Positions 1 through 6,191 of a stretch of 6,972 nucleotides of DNA are shown here, in pieces (positions within the stretch are counted from its first letter, which is position 1; each line of letters starts with the position of its first letter). The notes beneath the pieces are model-generated. The model was given only the letters and a program-made list of their open reading frames with translations. It was not told where the DNA came from and made no database searches. The stretch comes from Schlegelella_A sp036496385 (GTDB taxonomy: Bacteria > Pseudomonadota > Gammaproteobacteria > Burkholderiales > Burkholderiaceae_C), in NCBI GenBank assembly GCA_036496385.1, contig DASXLD010000034.1, forward strand, positions 1 to 6,972, written 5' to 3'. Made by a program: the position numbers and the translations under genes.

Positions 1-884
1 GCCGCAGCGAGAGCGCGGCGAACGCGGACATCGTCGAAGGGCTTTCTCTTGTTGTTGATCGTCATGATCGTCTTGCCCTCGGTGCCGCCGACGGTGACCG
101 AGAAGCGCGGGTCGTTCTGGAACTGCTTCAGCGACTCGAGCGCGCCGAAGCGCGGCATGCCGTCGATATCGCCGGCGAGGAGCGCCGCGACCTGCGCCGC
201 CGGGTCGTTGATGAAGCGGAACGTCACCTTCTTCATCTTGATCGCGCCGGCATCGCGGAACTGATCGTTCTTGACCAGCGTGATCGACGAGCCCTTGGCC
301 CAGGAATCGAACTTGAAGGGGCCGGTTCCGATCGGCTTGGTCGCGGTCGTCGGCGCGCTCTTCGGATCGAGGATGACGGCGGTATTCTCGCCCATCCGGA
401 ACAGGAAGTTGCCGTCGGCGTTGTTGAGGACGACGATCACCGTCGACGGGTCGGGAATGTCGATCCGGCTGATGTTGTCGAACACCGCCTTCTTCGCCTT
501 GTTCGTCGAGCCGGGTGCCTTCGCGCGCTCGAAGCTGAACTTGACGTCGCTCGAGTCGAACGACTCGCCGTCGTGAAACTTGACGTTCTTCCTCAGCTTG
601 AACGTGTAGACGCGGCCGTCCGGGTCCGTCGACCAGCTCTCGGCGAGCAGCGGCGTGACCTTGCCGTCCATGTTGATCTTCGTCAGCCCCTCGAGGACGC
701 TCATGTGGACGACCTCGCCGATCGCGGCCGCAGCCGCCGTCGTCGGGTCGAGCCCGGGCGCGGGCTCGAGCACCATGCCGAGGACGACGCTGTCCTTCCT
801 CGCCTGCGCGCCGGCAGGGCCGGCGGCGGCCCAGGCGAAGGCAGCAAGCGCCAGGCCGGCGATCAGTCGCATCTCGGTACGCAT
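1..884 (-). CDS. ABC transporter substrate-binding protein, family 5 (peptide/nickel/opine type), partial
   Basis: This is the N-terminal 294 residues of an extracytoplasmic solute-binding protein that captures a ligand, usually an oligopeptide, in the periplasm and delivers it to an ABC importer. Residues 1-28 form a signal peptide with an Ala/Leu-rich core ending in AGAQA. The body matches the SBP_bac_5 family throughout: LAESWSTDPDGRVYTFKLRK (80-99), VKFHDGESFDSSDVKFSFER (101-120), PIGTGPFKF (184-192), and PFDDVRVRRALAA (282-294) at the edge. The family is usually about 500 residues, so the C-terminal 40% or so lies beyond the left edge. The start at 884 is chosen because AGGAGAG precedes it at good spacing; a second ATG at 872 is less well placed. 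The ligand cannot be told from this half. No permease or ATPase gene is visible; they may lie further left. Confidence 0.93.
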   Translation of the reverse strand, partial: MRTEMRLIAGLALAAFAWAAAGPAGAQARKDSVVLGMVLEPAPGLDPTTAAAAAIGEVVHMSVLEGLTKINMDGKVTPLLAESWSTDPDGRVYTFKLRKNVKFHDGESFDSSDVKFSFERAKAPGSTNKAKKAVFDNISRIDIPDPSTVIVVLNNADGNFLFRMGENTAVILDPKSAPTTATKPIGTGPFKFDSWAKGSSITLVKNDQFRDAGAIKMKKVTFRFINDPAAQVAALLAGDIDGMPRFGALESLKQFQNDPRFSVTVGGTEGKTIMTINNKRKPFDDVRVRRALAA

Positions 885-890
885 GGGGGT

Positions 891-897
891 CTCTCCT
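891..897 (-). promoter_or_regulatory. Ribosome binding site of the solute-binding protein gene
   Basis: On the minus strand AGGAGAG ends six bases before the ATG at 884. It is the best Shine-Dalgarno match in the window and decides the start codon in favour of 884 over the in-frame ATG at 872. Confidence 0.75.
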
Positions 898-918
898 GAG
901 GGTGCGGGCGCGGAGTTG

Positions 919-937
919 CCACGGCCGGCGGCCGTGG
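919..937. repeat. Perfect inverted repeat, 8-bp arms
   Basis: CCACGGCC (919-926) and GGCCGTGG (930-937) flank a 3-base loop. The site lies 35-53 bases upstream of the solute-binding protein start, so it would fold in that gene's leader if transcription begins further up. It has no T-run on either side and is therefore not a typical intrinsic terminator. Its function is unknown; a leader hairpin or a protein-binding site are both possible. Confidence 0.55.
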
Positions 938-959
938 TCAGTGCGGAACTGTAGTGGAA

Positions 960-985
960 GCCCCCGGCGCCGCTCGGCCGGGGGC
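960..985. repeat. Strong GC-rich hairpin, 9-bp stem
   Basis: GCCCCCGGC (960-968) pairs perfectly with GCCGGGGGC (977-985) around the 8-base loop GCCGCTCG. All nine pairs are G-C, so the structure should be very stable. It lies between two divergently transcribed genes, where no terminator is expected, and it lacks a T-run. Confidence 0.55.
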
Positions 986-1054
986 CTGGGCACGGCGCCG
1001 AGGTCGAGGCCGGCAGCCAGCAAGTGCGCCCGTATCCGATCGCGACGTCGACGA

Positions 1055-1076
1055 CGACCCCGCGATCACGGGGTCG
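1055..1076. repeat. Perfect inverted repeat, 8-bp arms
   Basis: CGACCCCG (1055-1062) and CGGGGTCG (1069-1076) flank the 6-base loop CGATCA. It lies about 70 bases upstream of the PEP-CTERM gene start, in its likely promoter or leader region. No T-run follows it. It could be an operator or a leader hairpin. I could not identify a convincing -35/-10 pair around it. Confidence 0.5.
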
Positions 1077-1132
1077 GCCATAGACAGACGGTTGCAATCG
1101 GCAAATAGTCGCGCCACTCATCCAGGTCACAC

Positions 1133-1139
1133 GAGGGGG
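1133..1139 (+). promoter_or_regulatory. Ribosome binding site of the PEP-CTERM gene
   Basis: GAGGGGG ends five bases before the ATG at 1145. An in-frame GTG at 1139 overlaps the last base of this purine run and so is an unlikely start. The site supports ATG 1145. Confidence 0.65.
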
Positions 1140-1144
1140 TGGTC

Positions 1145-2170
1145 ATGAAGCAATTCGTTCGGTTGGCCGCATCGGCGGCTCTCTGCGCCGCGTCCGGGCT
1201 GGCATCCGCGCAACTCGTCTCTGCCGGCACGTTCACGGGCCACGTCGGCGTCAGCGTCGACGGCATCGGCAGCAACAACACACCGGTCGGCGACGTTCAG
1301 GCCAACATCCCCGTCGGCGCGACCATCCTCCAGGCCTACCTCTACAGCGCCGGGGTGCCGTTCCCCTTCTACGCCGACGCTCCCAAGACCCTGGCCGACT
1401 ACAACACCTCGGGCATCACGCTCGCGGGCACCTCGATCACGAACTTCGACACCCTCGTCGGAGCGATCAGCACACCGCGCCCCGACATCGGCCGCTGGTT
1501 CACCGGGCGCGCCGACGTGACTTCGCTCGTGCAGAGCCTGACCGCCGGCGCCGTGACGAGCAATTTCTCGTGGACCGTCAACGAAGGCACCAAGAACAAT
1601 CGCATCGACGGCGAGGTGCTGGTTGTCGTCTATTCCGATCCCTCGCTGCCCCTCGGCAGCGTCGCGCTCATCAACGGCGGCCAGGACACCGGTGGCGAGA
1701 CGACGACGGTGTCTCTCGGAACGCCGCTCGGCGACCCGACCGACCCTAGCTTCGCGGCCCGCATGGGCTTTGCAATCTCGTTCAGCTGCTGCGGCCAGGA
1801 ATCGCAGATCACGGTGAACGGCTCGCCGCTCGCCGACCACGCTGGCAACAACGACGACGGGCTGGTGGTGACGGACGGCTCGCTCATCACGGTCGGTGGC
1901 GTGGGCGATCCGACCACCAATCTGGCGAGTTACGGCAACGACCGCGAGCTCTACGATCTCGCGCCGTACCTGCACCTGGGCGACACCAGCTTCCAGATCC
2001 ACACGGTGAACCCGACCGCGGACGACAACATCTTCTTCGCGGACCTCTACCTCACGGGTGAGATCACCGGCGTGATGCCGGGCGTGCCGGAGCCCGAGAC
2101 GTACGCACTCATGCTGGCCGGTCTCGCCGCCGTCGGCGCCATCGCGCGCCGCCGAAGGGATCGCCGCTAG
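1145..2170 (+). CDS. Secreted PEP-CTERM sorting domain protein
   Basis: The 341-residue protein is exported and probably handled by an exosortase at the inner membrane. Residues 1-22 are a signal peptide ending in GLASA before Gln23. The C-terminus is a textbook PEP-CTERM tripartite signal: VPEPETYALM (314-323), a hydrophobic stretch to about residue 334, then a basic tail RRRRDRR. In this family exosortase (EpsH/XrtA type) is thought to cut near the PEP motif, often in species that make exopolysaccharide and flocs. The mature part is beta-rich in appearance and low in charge. Segments such as RADVTSLV (122-129), VLVVVYSDPSLPL (158-170) and DDNIFFADLYLTGEI (293-307) recall secreted DUF3344-like proteins, but I cannot confirm that family. 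The mature part has only two Cys, adjacent at 215-216. No exosortase gene is in the window. The start is ATG 1145, backed by the purine run at 1133-1139. The exact role is unknown. Confidence 0.93.
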   Translation: MKQFVRLAASAALCAASGLASAQLVSAGTFTGHVGVSVDGIGSNNTPVGDVQANIPVGATILQAYLYSAGVPFPFYADAPKTLADYNTSGITLAGTSITNFDTLVGAISTPRPDIGRWFTGRADVTSLVQSLTAGAVTSNFSWTVNEGTKNNRIDGEVLVVVYSDPSLPLGSVALINGGQDTGGETTTVSLGTPLGDPTDPSFAARMGFAISFSCCGQESQITVNGSPLADHAGNNDDGLVVTDGSLITVGGVGDPTTNLASYGNDRELYDLAPYLHLGDTSFQIHTVNPTADDNIFFADLYLTGEITGVMPGVPEPETYALMLAGLAAVGAIARRRRDRR

Positions 2171-2188
2171 CGCTCGAGAGTTGCCACG

Positions 2189-2220
2189 AAGAACCGGCCC
2201 GTCGCGGCCGGTTTTTCTTT
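2189..2220 (+). terminator. Rho-independent terminator of the PEP-CTERM gene
   Basis: AACCGGCC (2192-2199) pairs with GGCCGGTT (2206-2213) around the loop CGTCGC, and the stem can extend by a G-U and two A-T pairs to 2189-2216. A T-rich run TTTTTCTTT (2212-2220) follows on the plus strand. It begins 18 bases after the stop codon at 2170. On the minus strand the same hairpin is followed only by TTCTTCG, so it would end the convergent kinase transcript less well. Confidence 0.88.
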
Positions 2221-2227
2221 GCACCCT

Positions 2228-4948
2228 TTATGGCGGCGGGCGGCGAGCCTTCTGCGTGCTCTTGCTCTTGACGTTCTTGCCGCCAGGCTTGGTCTCCGGA
2301 CCCGCCTGCGGCGCGTCGCAACGACCGTAGGCGGCCGACGAGCGCGCACGCTGCAGCATCGGCTGCACCGAAGGACGCAGCCGGTCGCCGTAGGTCGCCT
2401 GGGCGCGGACCGCGGCGTTGCACTGATGCTGCGGGTCGCTGGTGAGCGCCATCGAGACGAACCAGGCGTTGCGCGCGTTCTTGTCGTGGCCCGTCAACGC
2501 ATTGGCGATCGCGAGCGTCGTCCAGTCGTCGATGCGTCCGCTCGGGAAGCGCTCGTCCTTCAGCGTCAGCGCGTGCAGCGCGAGCTGGCGCGCCGCCTCC
2601 GCTTGCGGCGGCGACTCCTTCAGCCGCAGCAACGCGAGGTTGCCGGCGATCTCGGCGTCGAGCGGGTTGGCGCCGAACGCCTGCGTCTGCAGACGCAGCG
2701 CATCGGCAATGCTGTTGTCGCGCCCGAACGCCACACGCGCTGCCTCGTTGAGCGTGCTCGCCTCGGCCGCGTGCACCGACACGTCGGGCGCTGCCGCATT
2801 CGATGCGCGCGCCTTCTCGACCGCGGCGCGGACTTCGCTGCGCCGGCGCAGCTCCGGCGACCTCGCAGCGGCGCCGAGCGCAGGCGCGAGCTGGCGCTCG
2901 GCGGACTTCGCGATGCGCGGCAGGAGGGTGTTCATCCAGTCGGCTGCGGTCGCTTCGAATTCGCCGGCCCGGGCGACCGGCGGCGCCGCGTTCGCATCGG
3001 ACGGCGTCGCGGTGGCCGCCGAATCGATCGAACCCGCAGTCGATGCGGCGGTCAGCGGCGCGCTCGCGAACGTTGGCGCAGCGTCGGGCTCGGTAGCGGC
3101 TTCGGTCGCAGCGGCGACTGCAGGCGGTGCGGCGATTGCGTCGGCGCCGGCTGCCGGTGGCACGGCCGTCGCCGGGGTGTCTGCCGAACCACCGAGCGAA
3201 GCGGACGCCGCCGGCGCTGCGCTTCGCTGCGCCATCCGATCGATCATCGCGCGGCCGTCGAGGCCCCACCAGGCGGCCAATGCGACAAGCAACGCGCCCG
3301 CGCCGGCGGCAGCGAGGATCGGCATCGGCGTCGGCGGCGGTCGCGGCCGCAACTCTGCGGCCGGCGGCTGGCGAGGCGGAGGTTCGTCGACGGCTGCGGT
3401 CGGCACGACCCGCACGAATGGCTTCCGCGGGGGCGTCTCCATCGCGGGCGAAACCGGCGACGGCGCGGGCATGAGACCCGGCATGGGCGTTGGCGTTGGC
3501 GTCGGCCCGGGCACGGACACGGGCACAGCGGTGGGCGCGCGTATGGGCATCGGGCTCGCGACCTGCGCTGCTGCCGTGTGCGGCGTGGCAGTGATCGGTA
3601 ACGCAAGCCCTTCCCGGGGCGGCGCCGGCGGCGTTGCCTCCGCCGTCGGTACGTTGCCGCAGATCGCGGCGGTCAGCGCCGAAGGCGCCGCCGGTGCGTT
3701 CGGTCCTGCACCAGGGGCGATGATCGGATTTGCCATCGCCTCGGCCACCAAGACGTCGAGCGAGACATCCAACGCGACGTCGAATGGCTTGTCCGGAGGC
3801 GCCTCCAGCGGCACATCAAGTGGCAGGTCGACCATCGGCACGGTCGCCGAGTCGATCGACTCTGCGAATGTCGGCTCGTGTCGCCGCGCTCGCCCTGCTC
3901 GGGGCGTGCCCGCTGTATCCGCCGCACCCGCCGCACCCGCCGCGGCCGCCGGGACGACGCGCGTCAGCGGCATCGCTTCGGCGCCGTGCGGCCAGGCCCG
4001 CTCCGGATCGAAGGAACTGCCGAGCTGCAGCGCTGCGGCGAGTTGCGGCTCGGCGAGGTGCAGCGCTGCCTGGCCGATCAGCGCGCGGTGCGGCCTCGCG
4101 GCCGGCAGCGGCTCGGCATGGACCTGGAGCAGCTGGCGCACGAAGCTGGTCGCGGAGGTGTGGCGCTGCCGGGTCCAGCCGGTCCCGGCGGCATCGTCGA
4201 GCTCGGGCAGGTAGCGCCACAGGATCGCCGCCAGGCTGAACAGGTCGCAGCGCCAGTCGAGCTCGAGCGTCGGCGCCAGGTTGCCGCGCCGCCCTTCGGC
4301 GAGCGCGTCGAGGAGACGCGGCGACTGGTACTCGTAGCCCGCCTCGCGCGCCAGCGGCAGCGGGCCCGGCAGATCGACACCCGGAAGAAGCGAGAAGGCA
4401 ACGTCGATCAGCGCGAGCGCGTCGAAGTCGGGCGCGAGCGGCTGGCCGGCAGCCGGGGGTGCTGCCTGCGCCGGCTTGCAGGGAATGCAGACGTTGTCGC
4501 CCTTGAAGTCGAGATGGACGAAGCCGAGCGCGTGCAATGGATCGAGCGCGATCAGGCACTGGCGTGCCAGCGCCCACCAGGTGGCGCAGTCGCCGAAGAC
4601 ATGGGGCAGGACCGGCGCCGTGCGCCGCAGTGGGACGAGCGCCGCCCACTGGTCGACGGTCGCGCCGGCGTCGCGGGTCTGCAATCGCGCCATGCCGCCG
4701 TCGTCGGCCGGAAAGAAGCGGACGACTTTGGCGACTGCGGCGTCGCCGCGGCCGCCGAGGCGGTCCAGCAGCCGCCACTCGCGCTCGGTCCAGGCCCGGA
4801 AGTCGCCGCTCGCCGTGGCAAGGAAGCGCTTGGTGTAGCGCCGCTCCTCGTCGCTGCGCGCTTCCTCGCGGAAAACCTCGACGTGCTCGGCGGTCGTCAT
4901 CCGCAGGCGACCACGCCCGAACACCCGGTCGATCTCGGCAGGAGTCAT
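2228..4948 (-). CDS. Transmembrane Hanks-type Ser/Thr protein kinase, divergent, with TPR-like C-terminal domain
   Basis: The 906-residue protein has a kinase domain (about 1-300), a Pro/Ala-rich linker (about 330-540), one membrane helix (543-561), an Ala-rich spacer (575-660) and a helical C-terminal domain (660-880) with a basic tail. Visible kinase motifs are: a weak glycine loop GRGRLRM (11-17); Lys40 in RYTKRF and Glu57 in EREW as candidates for the ATP lysine and helix-C glutamate; catalytic loop HLDFKGDN (145-152) with Asp147, Lys149 and Asn152; Asp182 in DVA at the DFG position; SPR (209-211) near the APE position; and Asp235 in DLFSLAAIL. The catalytic loop and metal-binding Asp suggest activity, though the glycine loop and DVA are unusual. 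Residues 756-795 (QAFGANP to LALHALTL) look TPR-like. The C-terminal domain is probably periplasmic and sensory, by analogy with other transmembrane bacterial kinases. The start at 4948 includes the glycine-loop region; no good ribosome site precedes it, and ATG 4900 is the alternative. Substrates are unknown. Confidence 0.85.
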   Translation of the reverse strand: MTPAEIDRVFGRGRLRMTTAEHVEVFREEARSDEERRYTKRFLATASGDFRAWTEREWRLLDRLGGRGDAAVAKVVRFFPADDGGMARLQTRDAGATVDQWAALVPLRRTAPVLPHVFGDCATWWALARQCLIALDPLHALGFVHLDFKGDNVCIPCKPAQAAPPAAGQPLAPDFDALALIDVAFSLLPGVDLPGPLPLAREAGYEYQSPRLLDALAEGRRGNLAPTLELDWRCDLFSLAAILWRYLPELDDAAGTGWTRQRHTSATSFVRQLLQVHAEPLPAARPHRALIGQAALHLAEPQLAAALQLGSSFDPERAWPHGAEAMPLTRVVPAAAAGAAGAADTAGTPRAGRARRHEPTFAESIDSATVPMVDLPLDVPLEAPPDKPFDVALDVSLDVLVAEAMANPIIAPGAGPNAPAAPSALTAAICGNVPTAEATPPAPPREGLALPITATPHTAAAQVASPMPIRAPTAVPVSVPGPTPTPTPMPGLMPAPSPVSPAMETPPRKPFVRVVPTAAVDEPPPRQPPAAELRPRPPPTPMPILAAAGAGALLVALAAWWGLDGRAMIDRMAQRSAAPAASASLGGSADTPATAVPPAAGADAIAAPPAVAAATEAATEPDAAPTFASAPLTAASTAGSIDSAATATPSDANAAPPVARAGEFEATAADWMNTLLPRIAKSAERQLAPALGAAARSPELRRRSEVRAAVEKARASNAAAPDVSVHAAEASTLNEAARVAFGRDNSIADALRLQTQAFGANPLDAEIAGNLALLRLKESPPQAEAARQLALHALTLKDERFPSGRIDDWTTLAIANALTGHDKNARNAWFVSMALTSDPQHQCNAAVRAQATYGDRLRPSVQPMLQRARSSAAYGRCDAPQAGPETKPGGKNVKSKSTQKARRPPP
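3486..3506. repeat. Short GGCGTT tandem repeat inside the kinase gene
   Basis: GGCGTT, GGCGTT, GGCGTC and GGC follow one another. On the coding (minus) strand they give the Thr-Pro repeat GPTPTPTPMPG (481-491) of the juxtamembrane linker. The unit is six bases, so gain or loss of a unit would keep the reading frame and only change linker length. Confidence 0.6.
3921..3947. repeat. Nine-base tandem repeat inside the kinase gene
   Basis: GCCGCACCC occurs twice and is followed by a degenerate third copy GCCGCGGCC. It encodes an Ala/Gly-rich stretch (AAAAGAAGAADTAG, 334-347) just after the kinase domain. The unit is a multiple of three, so copy-number change would stay in frame. Confidence 0.55.
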
Positions 4949-5040
4949 CTCGATGTCTTGTCGGCCGACCCTGCGGGCCAGCGCCGGAACAGTTTCGGCA
5001 CGGTCGATGATGACCCAAACGCGAAGCTCGCATCCGGAGC

Positions 5041-5060
5041 ACGCGACGTGCCCGTCGCGC
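5041..5060. repeat. Small hairpin between the SDR and kinase genes
   Basis: CGCGAC (5042-5047) and GTCGCG (5054-5059) flank a 6-base loop, with one further G-U pair possible on the minus-strand transcript. It lies 20-39 bases after the SDR stop codon in the 131-bp gap before the kinase. It has no T-run, so it is at best a weak or Rho-assisted terminator. I see no clear promoter in the rest of this gap. Confidence 0.35.
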
Positions 5061-5079
5061 CCCCGGGAACGCGGGTGGT

Positions 5080-6087
5080 TCAGCGCGACGCGATGGCGGG
5101 AACAGGTTCGTCGGCGGCATCGAGGCCGAGCGCAAGCAGGCTCTCCCGCAGCGCCAGATCGAGCGGAGTCGATGTCAGCGCGGGGCAGCGCGCCGCGAGC
5201 CTGCTGCCGTCGAGCGCGTGCGCGACGCGCCAGAGATACGACATCCTCGCCAGCTCGCGCCAAAGTGGCATCACCACGCCGGCGATGCGCAGGATCGGCC
5301 ATGGCATGCGCCCATGGCGCCAGCCGCGCGACGGCGCGAGGCCGAGCGAGACCGCGGCGCGTTCGAGCGCGGCGAGGAAGGCGGTGCCGGTGACCGAGTG
5401 GCCGGCGAAGGCGAAGCGCTCGAACGGCGCCAGGTCGGCGAACGTCGCAGTCGCGACGAAGGCGCGCGCCAGGTCGGGCAAATAGGCCCAGGCGTGGACC
5501 AGCGCCGGGTCGCCCGGATAGACGAGCTTGCCCTGCGCGAGCGAGCGGACGACGACCCGGTCGAGCCAGCTGCCACTGCCGGCGCCGAAGAAATCGCCGG
5601 CCGTGATCACCGTCGCGCGCAGCCGCCCGGTGGCAGCGCGCGATTCGAGTTCGCGCTCCATCGCGGCGCGGATCTCGCCCTTGGCGGTCGTCGGCCGTTG
5701 CGGCGTCGCCTCGTCGAGCAGCGCCGGCATCGCGGCGCCGAAGTTGTAGACGTTGCCCGGCAGCATGAAGCGCGCGCCGAGACGTTCGGCGATGGCCATG
5801 CCGGCGAGCGCGGCCGGCATCGCCTCCTCGTTCCAGCGCGTATAGAGCGGATTGATCGCGTGGACGACGACGCTCGCGCGCGGCAACGCGGCGAGGGCGT
5901 CGCCCGCCGCCAGCGATGCGAGGGACGCGCGGACGAGCTCGGCGGCGCCCGGCATGCCGGGGGCTGCGTCGCGGCGGACCTGCGCCAAGACGCGCCAGCC
6001 GGCGGCGGCGAAGGCCTGCGCGGTGGCCAGGCCGAAGCGGCCGTTGGCGCCGAGGACGAGGACGGTGCGATCTGCAGTGGGTGTCAT
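5080..6087 (-). CDS. NAD(P)-binding atypical extended SDR / epimerase-dehydratase-like protein
   Basis: The 335-residue protein begins with a Rossmann fold: VLVLGANGRFG (9-19) carries the GxxGxxG dinucleotide motif, followed by helix TAQAFAAAGWRV and a second strand ending in Arg38-Arg39. That pattern could favour NADP. Further SDR-like parts are VVVHAINPLY (73-82), LPGNVYNFGA (109-118) at the usual Ser/Thr active-site strand, and HAWAYLPDLARAFV (198-211), which resembles the conserved Asp-Leu-Ala segment of extended SDRs. The usual YxxxK is incomplete: Lys136 is present in RPTTAK but Pro132 stands where the Tyr would be. Catalysis may therefore differ, or the protein may act as an NmrA-like sensor. 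The start at 6087 has only a weak GGA upstream. The gene is divergent from a LysR regulator, which probably controls it. The substrate is unknown. Length is normal for the family. Confidence 0.88.
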   Translation of the reverse strand: MTPTADRTVLVLGANGRFGLATAQAFAAAGWRVLAQVRRDAAPGMPGAAELVRASLASLAAGDALAALPRASVVVHAINPLYTRWNEEAMPAALAGMAIAERLGARFMLPGNVYNFGAAMPALLDEATPQRPTTAKGEIRAAMERELESRAATGRLRATVITAGDFFGAGSGSWLDRVVVRSLAQGKLVYPGDPALVHAWAYLPDLARAFVATATFADLAPFERFAFAGHSVTGTAFLAALERAAVSLGLAPSRGWRHGRMPWPILRIAGVVMPLWRELARMSYLWRVAHALDGSRLAARCPALTSTPLDLALRESLLALGLDAADEPVPAIASR

Positions 6088-6166
6088 GGGGTCGTTCCAG
6101 TCGGATGGTTTGCGGGACGGCGTCAGTCTGCACCGCCACCGGACTTCTTGACCATACCGATTCCGG

Positions 6167-6191
6167 CATGAAAGTCATACACTTTTGCATG
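6167..6191. promoter_or_regulatory. Candidate LysR-type operator dyad
   Basis: CATG-AAAGT (6167-6175), the spacer CATAC and ACTTT-TG-CATG (6181-6191) form an imperfect dyad in the 101-bp gap between the divergent SDR and LysR genes. The inner AAAGT/ACTTT arms pair perfectly; the outer CATG arms pair with a 2-base offset. The stretch is clearly more A/T-rich than its surroundings. LysR-type regulators usually bind such dyads in the divergent promoter region. It overlaps the proposed regulator start codon, so either control is at that start or the site is a chance match. Confidence 0.4.

Noticed and set aside
49..954. Several plus-strand open frames opposite the solute-binding protein.
   Set aside because: The minus-strand frame matches SBP_bac_5 over its whole length, and the plus-strand frames overlap one another and show no family motifs.
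1043..1050. The short palindrome CGACGTCG.
   Set aside because: It is only eight bases long and is expected by chance in DNA this rich in G and C.
985..1100. A possible sigma-54 promoter for the PEP-CTERM gene, since GGGCACG and TTGCA pieces occur here and such genes can be RpoN-dependent.
   Set aside because: The GG and GC elements are not at the required -24/-12 spacing in any pairing I tried.
1127..2224. A 365-codon open frame on the minus strand opposite the PEP-CTERM gene.
   Set aside because: It is rich in Arg, Val and Ala with no motif and starts inside the terminator. The plus-strand frame has a signal peptide and a PEP-CTERM signal, so it is the real gene.
2219..4214. Long open frames on the plus strand opposite the kinase (460 and 590 codons).
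   Set aside because: Their products are low-complexity Arg- or Ala/Ser-rich sequences with no recognisable motif, mirroring the codon bias of the kinase gene. They are antisense shadows.
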